From positions 124,001-188,000 of the forward strand of contig JAOALB010000110.1 of the NCBI GenBank assembly GCA_025331125.1: a stretch of 64,000 bases of DNA, written 5' to 3'. Below are positions 42,801 to 54,800 of the stretch, in pieces. A model generated the notes under the pieces. That model made no database searches. It saw nothing but the letters and a program-made list of their open reading frames with translations, and was not told the origin of the DNA. The position numbers and the translations under genes were made by a program. The number at the start of each line of letters is the position of its first letter. The stretch's first letter is position 1. The stretch is from Mycogone perniciosa. Its lineage: Eukaryota; Ascomycota; Sordariomycetes; Hypocreales; Hypocreaceae.

Positions 42801-45800
42801 GATCTTCGACCAGATCAAAATGCTAAGGAAGACATTGTCCAGAACTACTTCAGCTACCCGCTGGTCATCCAAGGTCTCTTGCATGATGAATTCATCACCC
42901 TCGTCCTTATCTACAACTCCGAAATTCTGTCCGAGCAGCGCATGACTGCCTTGTCTCACCAATTCGAGCATGTCGTCCTACAGCTTGTATCTCAGGCAGA
43001 GGTAGCCCTTCGAGATGTTTCTATTGCTTCTCCTTGGGATCTGCAACAGTCTTTAGAGTTCAACTCTGAAGACACTGAGATAATTGACTCCACCTTCCAT
43101 CAGCTGGTTGAGGAACAAGCCAAAATACGCCCCGATGCTTTTGCAATCCAGGCTTGGGATGGCAACTTTACCTACGCTGAACTGAATGCCGCTGCCAATC
43201 GTCTGGCTCATCACATTATTTGCTTACGCGAAATCAGCAATGGTGAGCTTATCCATGTGTGCTTCGAGAAGTCCGCTTGGTTTTTCGTATCTATCTTGGC
43301 CATCAATAAGATGGGATGCGCCTGGGTACCTCTTGACTCCTCACATCCTGTGAGCCGCTTACAACAAGTTGTCAACCAGACGAAGGCCAAGATTGTCTTG
43401 ACCTCGCCAGCAAATGCAGAGCTCTGTGCCAGCTTAGTTACATTTGTACTCGAGGTGACACCATCTCTTGACAATATGCTTTCACAGGAGGCTCTCTACG
43501 AGCAAAACATCAACGCCCCTGTTTCTCCGCGCAACGCTGCGTACGTTTTGTTCACTTCCGGCAGCACGGGTACTCCCAAAGGTCTTGTTATGGAGCATGG
43601 ATCCGCGTGTACTAGTCAAAAGGCTATTGGCAAGAGGCTTGGCCTCACATCTGATGTCAGGATGTTACAGTTCGCTGCATTTGTCTTTGACTTGTCCATT
43701 GGTGAGATAATTGGCCCATTGGTCCACGGCGCTTGTCTATGTGTGCCTTCAGAGGAAATGCGTATGAACAGTCTATCAAAATTCATCCGCGAAATGAACG
43801 TTAATTGGGCATATCTTACCCCGTCTTTTGTGCGAACATTAAAGCCGGAGGAAGTCCCAAGTTTACAACTTCTTCTCCTGTGTGGTGAGGCAATTCCTCG
43901 CGATGTCTTTGACACTTGGATCGGTAGACTCCGATTTATTAACGGTTGGGGTCCTGCCGAGACGTGTGTATTCAGTACCCTGAATGAATGGACGTCTCCA
44001 GATGACTCGCCCCTAAATATCGGCAAACCAGTCGGTAGCTTCTGTTGGATCGTTGACCCTAAGGATCCGCAACGCCTTGCGCCAGTCGGCACTCTTGGCG
44101 AAGTTGTTATTCAGGGCCCAACTCTGCTCCGCGAATATTTGGCTGATTCAGAACGCACAGAAGCCTCTTTGGTTTCTTCCCTTCCTGAGTGGGCTCCTCG
44201 TCGCAACCACCAACAATGGAATCGCTTCTACAAGTCTGGCGACTTGTGTTTCTATAACCCAGATGGTACCATTGAATTCTCTACTCGAAAGGATACGCAG
44301 GTCAAGATTCGCGGTCTTCGTGTAGAGTTGGGCGAAGTTGAACATCGTGTCAGGGAAGCGCTTAATGGCGTTCGACAAGTTGCAGTGGATGTGTTCAAGA
44401 CCGATAAGGGTACAAGCCTTGTCTCATACTTCTGCTTCAACGATGACACTCGTAACGTGTCAACGAACGTCAAGATAAACGTCGATGAGATTTTTATGCC
44501 GTTGACCCCTGAGGTGGAAATCCTCGTTACTGCCATGGTCGGCCAGCTCAGTGTTACCCTGCCACGTTACATGATACCAACACTTTTTATTCCTTGCAGC
44601 TTCATGCCATCTATTACATCCACGAAGTTGGATAGAAAGACCTTATGTGGGCTGACAACTGAGCTTGATACGGACCAGTTAGCAAGATATTCGCTTCTTG
44701 GCACCAAGAAGCGCGCACCTGAAACTGCTATGGAAAGTCAGATACAATCAATATGGGCGCAGATCCTGAGCATCCCAGTAGAATCAATTGGAAGAGATGA
44801 CAGCTTCCTCCAGATTGGTGGTGACTCTATCACAGCCATCTATCTTGTTTCCGTTTCTCGGGATGCTGGCATCACAATTCTTGTCAAAGATGTGTTCGAC
44901 GACCCAAGACTGTTGGCTGTAGCCTCGAAGGCTGTCCTGACCGACGCGACTGAAACACAGGAATTCGTTGAGCCATTCAGTCTCTTATCTGAGCCAATTC
45001 GCAGCCTAGCCACAAGCCACGATGTACGCGTTCAGTGCGACCTATCTAGGGAGCATATTATCGAGGATGCATATCCCTGCACATCACTTCAGGAGGGCCT
45101 TATAGCTCTAGCAGTGAAGCAACCTGGGTCCTATGTTGCGAAATATGTGTACCGCCTGGGCAGGAATGTTGACGTCAATCAATTTATCGCGGCCTGGGAC
45201 AGGACCGTGGAGCTTTGTGGGAACTTGCGCACAAGAATCGTGCTCTTGAACGGCGTTTCAACTCAACTGGTGGTCAAGGGCGACAAGCATTGGATTTCTA
45301 CCGAAAATGAAACTCTGGCTTCTGTTCTGGACTCGAAACGAAATCTGACCATGGGCTATGGTTCTCCACTTTGCTGGTATGCCATTTTACGTGAGAGAGG
45401 TGACAATTACTTCGTCTGGGGAGCTCATCACTCTATTTACGACGGATGGACTATCCGCATTGTCTTCAGCACATTATACAACCTATATCACAATACTGAT
45501 GTGCAGCTCCAGTCCTATGCCGGTTTCATCAAGTATAACCAAGAGCTAGACAATACGGTAGTGGCTCAATGGTGGAGAGAAGAGCTTTCTGGATCCAAGA
45601 GAGCTGTGTTCCCCCCTCGACAACCTACTACCTCTAGTTCGCCGATACAAAGCCAGGTTTTTAACGCGACTATAACAACACCTCAATCTAAGCAAAAGTC
45701 TATCACAAAGGCTTCAATGTTGCGTGCGGCTTGGGCTATCGTCCTTGCTCATTACTGCAACACTGATGACGTGACTTTTGGCACAACTGTTTCTGGTCGT

Positions 45801-48800
45801 CAGGCCCCAGTTCCAGGCCTTGAATCAATGCCTGGACCTATGATCGCTACGGTCCCTGTTCGTGTTCGCATTGATAACCAAACTATGATATCCGAATTCC
45901 TTCATAATATCCAAAATCAGGCATCGGCTATGGTTCCGTATGAACAATTTGGTTTGCAAAATATTACCAAGGTGAGCCAGGATGCGAAGGATACTTGCGA
46001 TTTCTCAAGCTTGCTCGTTATCCAGCCGCCTGCTCAAGTTTCCTCAGGCGAGGTTTCTGAGGATAGCATTCTTATATCCAGCGAGTCTGAACTCTCTCGC
46101 ACAGAGGAAGCGATGCAACAGAATTACTTCAACTACCCTCTCGTTATTATCAACAGCATCTATGATGACAGTATTAGCCAGCGCTTCTTCTTCAATCCAG
46201 ATCTTCTAACAGAGGTCCAAGTGCTGGCTCTATCTCATCACATTGGCCACGTCACGCAGCAGCTGCTTGCTGCCAGTGAAACTTCGCTTATCCATAATTC
46301 TCTTCTCAGTGACTGGGATATCCAGCATGCCATTAAATCAAGTCGGTTGAAACCAACTACAAGCTCTTGCACACATTGGCTTATCGAAGAGCAAATCCGA
46401 ATCCGTCCCAAGAATCCAGCTATTGTGTCTTGGGATGGTGATCTAACCTATGCTGAGCTTGGCATCTTCGCTTCTCGATTGGCGTCGAAGCTGCAGGAAC
46501 TCAGAGTCGGTCCCGAGACTCTTGTTCCGGTCTGCTTCCAGAAATCTACTTGGGCAATTGTCACAATGGTTGCAATCGAGATTGCTGGTGGTGCCTTCGT
46601 TCCGCTTGACCCTACCGCGCCAACCGCACGTTTGCAGGGTATCCTTGAAGATACCAAGGCAACTCTAGCTATTGCTAGTCCTTCATGCAAGGCCGCACTC
46701 GATGCACTAGATATTGATGTCTTCGTTATTGATGAAGCGCTCTTGCATAGTCTTTCCGATCCTCTTGCCCCAGTTTCTTCTGCTGTCCGACCTGACAACG
46801 CCAGCGTTATCCTCTTCACATCAGGCAGTACAGGCAAGCCAAAGGGTATGGTCATTCAGCATGATTCTCTCTGTTCGTCAGGTGATGCCTATGGTGCCGA
46901 ACTTAATATTGGGCCTGGCACTCGTGTGTTCCAGTTCTCAGCGTATACCTTCGATGTCGGTGTCCTAGACTGCCTCGTCTCGCTGATGCGTGGCGCAACC
47001 GTTTGTGTGCCGTCAGACCATGCCCGCCTTAACGACCTGGCCGGTGTCATCAATTCCACAAAGGCTAACTGGGTCTTCTTGACACCTACTGTAGCTGACC
47101 TCTTATCTCCGGCAGATATGCCTGGTCTTAAGGTCGTTTGTCTTGGTGGTGAGGCCATTAGTCAGAAGTGCACGAATCGTTGGAAGGACTCTGTAGAGCT
47201 CCACGGTCTTTATGGTCCTGCAGAAGCCTCAATTTGTGCTTGGAATCCTGTTGTGGGCAAGTCTGGGCGATCGACGAACCTTGGACGCCCAATATCAAGT
47301 GCCTTCTGGGTAGTTGAGGTTAATGACCCCAAACGGCTTGTTCCCGTTGGATGTATTGGCGAGTTGTTGATTGAAGGCCCTATGCTTGCCCGTGGCTACC
47401 TCAATGTCAGCCCCGAGGTCGCAGCCAACTGGATGGGGAACGTTGACTGGCTCCCTGGCAACAGCCCCAAGAGGGTTTATAGAACTGGTGACTTGGTTCG
47501 CCGCAACGCTGATGGCACATTTGACTACATGGGCCGTAAGGACACGCAAGTCAAACTCCACGGTCAGCGTGTGGAACTTGGTGAGATTGAGTCACGCCTC
47601 CACGAGTATATGCCAAGGAACATGGCCGCTATTGTGGACGTAGTCAAGGCAGAAGATGAGCACGGGCACGACAGCCTCCTGGCCTTCCTTTGGTACACAG
47701 AAGGACCCGAATCCCAACAGCTAACATCACTCCGACTGGTTGAGACTATTTCCGAGGATGCCAGAAAGCTGATTTCGCATTTGGATTCTTCTCTTGGCAG
47801 AATTCTGCCTTCATACATGATCCCCTCATCATACCTGATCTTTGAGGGCAAACCAGAACAGACTACTTCTGGTAAGGTGAACCGTCGCGCATTGGTGTCC
47901 CAAGCTCATGGAATTTCTGCCCATGAACGCCTTCGATTCTCGCCTGACCTCGGCAAGAGTGAGGCACCAACCACTCCCATGGAATTCAAACTGAGGGACC
48001 TGTGGGCTACGGTTCTTGGTCTTCAGCCTGAAGATATCGGAAAGAACGATAGTTTCTTACGTATTGGTGGTGACTCAATTAGTGCTATCCAGCTTGTGTC
48101 CTTGGCTCAACAGCATGGCATTAGTCTAACTGTGGGAACAATATTCGATGACCCTCGACTCTCGCAGATGGCAGAAGCGGCACTGATTGGTGACGTTGGC
48201 CCAGTTTATGAAACAAAGCCTTTCAGTCTGTTACCAAGTGATGATCTGAATAAGATGCTTGCCGAGGTTCGAACCCAGAGCAAACTACCGGAAATCGCCA
48301 TCATCGAGGATGCTTATCCCTGCACTAGACTCCAGGAGGGTCTGATGACTCTTGCAGTCAAACAACCTGGTTCTTACGTTGCCAAACACGTTTACCGGCT
48401 TGCATCGCATGTAGATGTAACCCGTTTTAAGGCAGCGTGGGAACAAACGCTCTACACCTGCAGCTCTTTACGGACTAGAATCGTCCTGGTTGAAGGCACG
48501 CCTATCCAAGCTGTTGTCCAAGAGCCAATCCAATGGCCATCAGTGGAAGGCGATCTGAGGTCGTTTATTGTGGCCGCCAAGAACGTGGAAATGGACTATG
48601 GCTCACCTCTTTGCCGATATGCTCTTGTCCAACAAGACAATGACATATACTTCGTATGGAACATTCACCATACAATCTTTGATGGATGGACACTTCCATT
48701 GATTATGAGCACCTTCAATGCATATTATCAAGGAACTGATGCTCCGTCAATGCTTCCGTTCTCCGGTTTTGTCAAGTACATCATGGATCTTGATGACGAA

Positions 48801-51800
48801 GCTGCTGTTAGGTATTGGACCAAGCAGCTTGAGAACGCGAAACGCGCCGCATTCCCTTCAGGGAGTGAAACGGTGGACCCGTCCGGATCGAACAGCGTCA
48901 AGAAAGAAACTCGTGTATCGCGAACCACGATCCAGTTCCCACGGTCAACTAACACTTCCATCACAAAAGCGACTATCCTTCGAGCTGCATGGGCAATCGT
49001 CTTGGCGCGATACAGCGATACAGATGACATCTGCTTCGGTACTACCATCTCAGGTCGCCATGCACCAGTACCAGGCTTGGAACGCATGCCCGGTCTTGCA
49101 GTCGCTACTGTTCCTGTACGTGTTAAGCTCGATCGTCAACAGTCTCTATCGGATTTCCTTCACAGCATCCAGTCACAAGCCATCGAGATGGTCACCCATG
49201 AGCAATTTGGTATGCAGAATATTACTAGACTTAGTACCGCAGCTAGGGATGCATGCGATTTTACCAGCTTGCTGGCCGTTCAGCCTGCGCAGCAAATGAG
49301 TACCACAGGTCATGATACGGACGATGCCATTCTTGTCCCTGCAGTTGGTGATCATATCGGCGCTGAGGAGATGCTAGACAACTACTTTAGCTACCCACTT
49401 GTTGTCCAGTGTCATTTATTTGATGATCACGTCGAACTCGTCCTTATCTATGACGTCCACATCATTCCAGAGCATCAGCTTCAAGGCCTATCTCACCAGT
49501 TTGATCATGTTGTTCAACAGCTCCTTCAGCAAGACGAGACACCACTCGGAGATGTTTCCATAGCTGGTTCATGGGATATCCAGAAGGCCATTGACTGGAA
49601 CCAGACTCCTGAGTGCATCGAAGCTTGTGTCCATGACTTGATATCTGAGCATGCCTCTCGCATGCCGGATCACGAGGCCATATTTTCTTCCGAAGGTTCT
49701 ATGACATACGAGCAACTGGACTACTTGACTGACCTATTAGCTGATCACCTCTGCCAAGTCGGGGTACAGTCTGAAACAATTGTACCCTTCTGCTTCGAGA
49801 AGTCGATGTGGACGATTGTTGCTATTCTGGGCATTCTGAAGGCTGGCGGCGTGTTTGTCCCGCTTGATCCTTCACACCCAGCTAACCGTCGCGAGGCCCT
49901 GATTGAAGAAGTCGATGCTCAGATTGTAGTCGCTTCACCGTCAGCGGCCCCCTTGTGTGTTGATCTTGTACCGCGCGTTGTGGAGCTTTCGCCTTTATTC
50001 CTATCCCAGCTGTCCGATCCTGCCAACGGAACGATAAAGCCGTTGCGGAAACCTGGACACAAGAATGCTGCCTACATCCTCTTCACATCTGGATCAACAG
50101 GCAAGCCAAAGGGTGTTGTGATGGAACACGGAGCCCTGACCACAAGCACAATTGGATACGGCAGAGCCTACGAGCTGAACTCCTCATCGAGGGTCTTCCA
50201 ATTCTCTAACTATATCTTCGATGGAAGCTTAGGCGAGATTCTAGCTTCGCTTGCCTTCGGTGGAACTATCTGTGTACCGAACGAAACGGAGCGCTTGCAA
50301 GATGCCGCCGCCTTTATGAGGAACGCTCGAGTCAACACGGCCATGTTAACGCCATCGTTTGTCAGGACATTTACACCAGATGAGGTGCCCGAACTTCACA
50401 CGTTGGTTCTGGGAGGCGAACCTGCTGGCAAAGACATTCTGGAAATATGGTGCGATAATGTTAAACTCATCAATGGTTATGGACCAGCCGAGGCTTGTAA
50501 CTACGCTACCTGGCACACCTTCAGTTCTAGCCAGGAGTCGCCCAGGATTATTGGAAAGGGCTTTAATAGCGCTTGCTGGATTGTTGAACCTGATAATCCT
50601 CACCAACTGGCCCCCATCGGATGCACAGGAGAATTGATAATCCAGGGCCATGTTCTGGCCCGCGGCTATGTTAACGATTCGGTCCGAACAAACCAATCGT
50701 TTGTCCATAATCTCACAGCTATTTCATCTGCTACCACGGAGTGGACGCCTCAGCGGTTTTATCTAACAGGCGATCTAGTCAAATATTGCGAGGACGGATC
50801 AATGGAATATATTGGCCGAAAGGACACTCAAGTCAAGCTCCGCGGTCAGCGTATTGAGCTTGGCGAGGTTGAATACCACGTTAAGCAGGCATTTTTGCAG
50901 ATTGACCAGGCGGCTGTTGACATTATCACTCGCCAGGCTGGATCTGCGCTTGTTGCATTTGTCACTTTTGCTGATGGGTTTATGGCTAACGAAACTGCAA
51001 ACTTCTCTGATGATCTCCTTGCACCCAATGAAGCTATCCATGCCTCAATGGTAACTCTTATGGACAACCTGAAGGCGGTCTTGCCAGGCTATATGATGCC
51101 GAGTCTTATCCTACCTCTGCGGAGCATGCCGTTCATTTCTTCAATGAAGCTGGATAGAAAGAAGCTTCGGACACTCGCAACCGCCTTGTCACCAGAGGAG
51201 CTTGCACTTTTCGCTCTTGGAAGGACCGACAAGATTAAGCCAACTACAGAAATGGAGTATAGGCTACGGGATCTATGGGCTCAGATTTTAAAGATACATC
51301 CGGAGGAAATCGGCAAAAATGACAGCTTCCTTCAAATTGGTGGCGATTCGATCTCAGCAATCCACCTTATCACCCTGGCTCAACAGCATGATATTATGCT
51401 GACAGTAGCTTCAATCTTCGCTGATCCACGCCTCTCCTCGCTCGCTGCCTCTGCCAAGATTGGAACTGTCCAGAACAAATTTGATGCTGCACCTTTCAGC
51501 ATGCTTACTGGTAATGTTGAGGCCATCATTTCCGAGATCAAGGCGCAGTGCACGCCGTTGCCTAACCAGATCATCGAGGATGCTTACCCGTGCACCAAGC
51601 TTCAAGAAGGTCTTATGACTCTTGCGGTCAAACAGCCAGGTTCATACATGGCCAAACATGTGTATCGCATTCCTGACCATGTTGATATCGATAGGTTTAG
51701 GGCTGCCTGGGACCGAACTGTCGATGTTTGCCAGAACCTACGCACATCAATAGTCCTCATTGAACACTCATCAATCCAGGTGGTGATCAAGGACGAATCT

Positions 51801-54800
51801 GGTTCTTCTCCATGGGAATCTACCAATGGACTCTCAATGAGATCGTACATGCAACTTGCGATCAAATCATTCATCATGGGCTATGGAACCCGCCTTTGCC
51901 GCTATGCTCTAGTTGAGGATGGCAACAGCAAGTACTTCGTTTGGCATATCCACCACTCCGTCTTTGACGGTTGGACACAGCCACTTATTATGCAGACACT
52001 GTATGCTGCTTACCTAGGTACTGAGATGCCGAAGCTTGAGTCGTTCTCACGTTTCGTCAAATATACAACTGGACTTGATCAAGTTGCTGCGAGCCAGTAC
52101 TGGAAGGAGCAGCTGGTCAACGCAAAGCGAGCCCCATTCCCGGCTGCCGATGAGACGACCAGCATGTCGAACAGCAAACCCAAGAATGTGACTCAACTAC
52201 TACGCAAGTCATTTGACTTCCCACGCTCGACAAAGACTTCAATTACAAAGGCAACCATTATTCGAGCTGCTTGGGCGATTGTTCTTGCCCAGTATTGCGC
52301 TACTGATGATATCTGCTTCGGTACGACCGTCTCTGGTCGCCATGCACCGGTTCCTGGACTTGATTCCATGCCAGGTCCTATGCTTGCCACTGTTCCTGTT
52401 CGAATTCACCTTGACCAACAGCAATCGCTCTCACAGTTCCTCCAGAATATTCAAACACAAGCCTCTGAAATGGTTACATATGAACAATTCGGCTTGCAGA
52501 ATATCTCTACGCTTAGCCCTGATGCCAGAGATGCTTGCGATTTCTCAAGCTTACTAGTGATTCAACCAGCCCAACAAATCATAACTGGAGACGAAGAGCT
52601 TACCAACACCAATGTGATTCTTCTTCCTGGAGGTGAAGAACATTCTATCGAGGATGCCATGCAGAATTACCTCAACTACCCTCTTGTGCTTCAGATCATG
52701 ATCTTCGAGGATCAAGTCGATCTGCTGTTTATTTACAACTCGAATTTGGTGACTGAGTCCCAGTTTGTTGCTATCTCCGAGCAGTTTGGCCATGTTGCTC
52801 AACAGCTTCTTGTCCAGAATGAGACACAGCTTGGCAAGTTGTCTGTTGCTGGTCCGTGGGATCTGCAGCAGGAAATCCAGTGGAATGTGGCTGATCTCGA
52901 ACCCACCAACACTTGCATCCATGATCTGTTTTCTCAACAGACTGTCCGAAACCCTGGCCATGAAGCCATCTACTCGACCGAGCGTACTATGACCTATGGT
53001 GAGCTCGACCACCTTTCAACTCAACTTGCTGTCTATCTTAGCCGACTGGGAGTCCGACCGGAGGCAATTGTGCCTTTCTGCTTCGAAAAGTCAATCTGGG
53101 CTATCGTGGCTATGTTAGGCATTATGAAGGCTGGTGGTGTTTTTATTCCCCTTGATCCTGCACACCCCAGCAGTCGACGCCAGGCCTTGATAAATGAAGT
53201 CCATGCCCAATACTTGGTTGTATCACCAACCACAGCCTCCGAGTGCCGAGGTATGACGAAGAAAACCATCGAACTATCGCCAGCCTTAATGTCACAACTA
53301 GCCAGTCTAGATTTCTCCCAACAGCATGTTGCCGTAAGGCCCGGCCCTGACAACGCCGCCTATGTTCTCTTTACATCTGGATCTACTGGCAAGCCCAAGG
53401 GTGTGATTGTTGATCACAAGGCCATTTCATCGTCACTTATCGGGGAGCGTAGCGCGTTTGCTACTGATGAAAATTCGCGCTGGTTCCAGTTTGCCAACTA
53501 TGTCTTTGATGCATCTATCACCGAAATCTTCGCTGCTCTGATTTCCGGTGCTACTGTTTGTGTACCAACCGAGACGGAACGTATGCACAACACGGCGGCG
53601 TTTATTAGAGAGGCCCGCGTTAATATCGCTCTACTGACCCCTACATTCGTCAAGACCTTGACCCCGGACTCTGTGCCTTCGCTGAAGACACTTATCTTGG
53701 GCGGCGAGGCTCCATCAAGGGAAATTCTCGAGACTTGGTATGGTTGTGTGGACCTCCGCAATGCATATGGCCCAGCTGAGGCCTGCATTGCTTCTTCCGT
53801 TCGGATCTATTCGTCACCTAATGATTCGGCCACGAATATTGGTCGTGGCTTTGCCCATGGCTGCTGGATTGTTGACCCCGATGATCATAACCGCCTTGCG
53901 CCGATTGGTTGCATCGGTGAACTTTTAGTACAAGGCCATGCCCTCGCGCGCGGTTATATCAATGACAAGGAGAAGTCCAAGAGTGCCTTTATCGATGATG
54001 TTGCCTGGCTACCACCCGCCATGGATATCGGTTTAAGACGCTTCTACAAGACCGGCGATCTCGCCCGGTATAATTTTGATGGAACAATCGAATACTGCGG
54101 ACGAAAGGATACACAGGTCAAGATACGTGGTCAGCGCATCGAGCTTGGTGAGATTGAATACCAGATCAAGAAGATTATGCCTAGTATTAAACACTCTGTT
54201 GTCGACATCACCCACCGGGATGCCCGGGAGTCCCTGCTTGCGTTCGTCAGCTTCACGAGTGAGCAAGAAGCTCAAAGTGCATCTGGTCAAGTTCATCTGT
54301 CTGAAACCGATGATAACATGCGGGAGAAGTTCTCTGAACTCACCACCAATATGGCTACTGTCTTACCAAGTCATATGGTGCCCAAGTATATCATTCCTGT
54401 GGAGCATATGCCTCACAATAGCGCCGGCAAGCTTGATAGGAAGCTACTCCTACAGACTGTGGGGACCATTGATCTTGCGGATTACCTGACTGGTCAGCGA
54501 TTGCCATTCAAGGAGTGCGAGACAGAGGTCGAGTTCTGGATTCGAGCCCAATGGGCAACAACGCTGAACCTTCCCGCTGAATCTATCAGTGTGGATGACA
54601 ACTTCTATAACCTTGGTGGCGACTCCATTCGCATTGTTACTATCGCCAAGGATATTTTCAGCGAGTATGGTGTATCACTAGGCTTGTCTCTCATTAACAG
54701 CAAACACACCACAATCAGGAATATGGCCAAATTCATCGAGAATGCTCAAAGCGAAAGCCCCGAAGACCAAGGTTTTGGTATCGACTTGATGGCTAAAATC

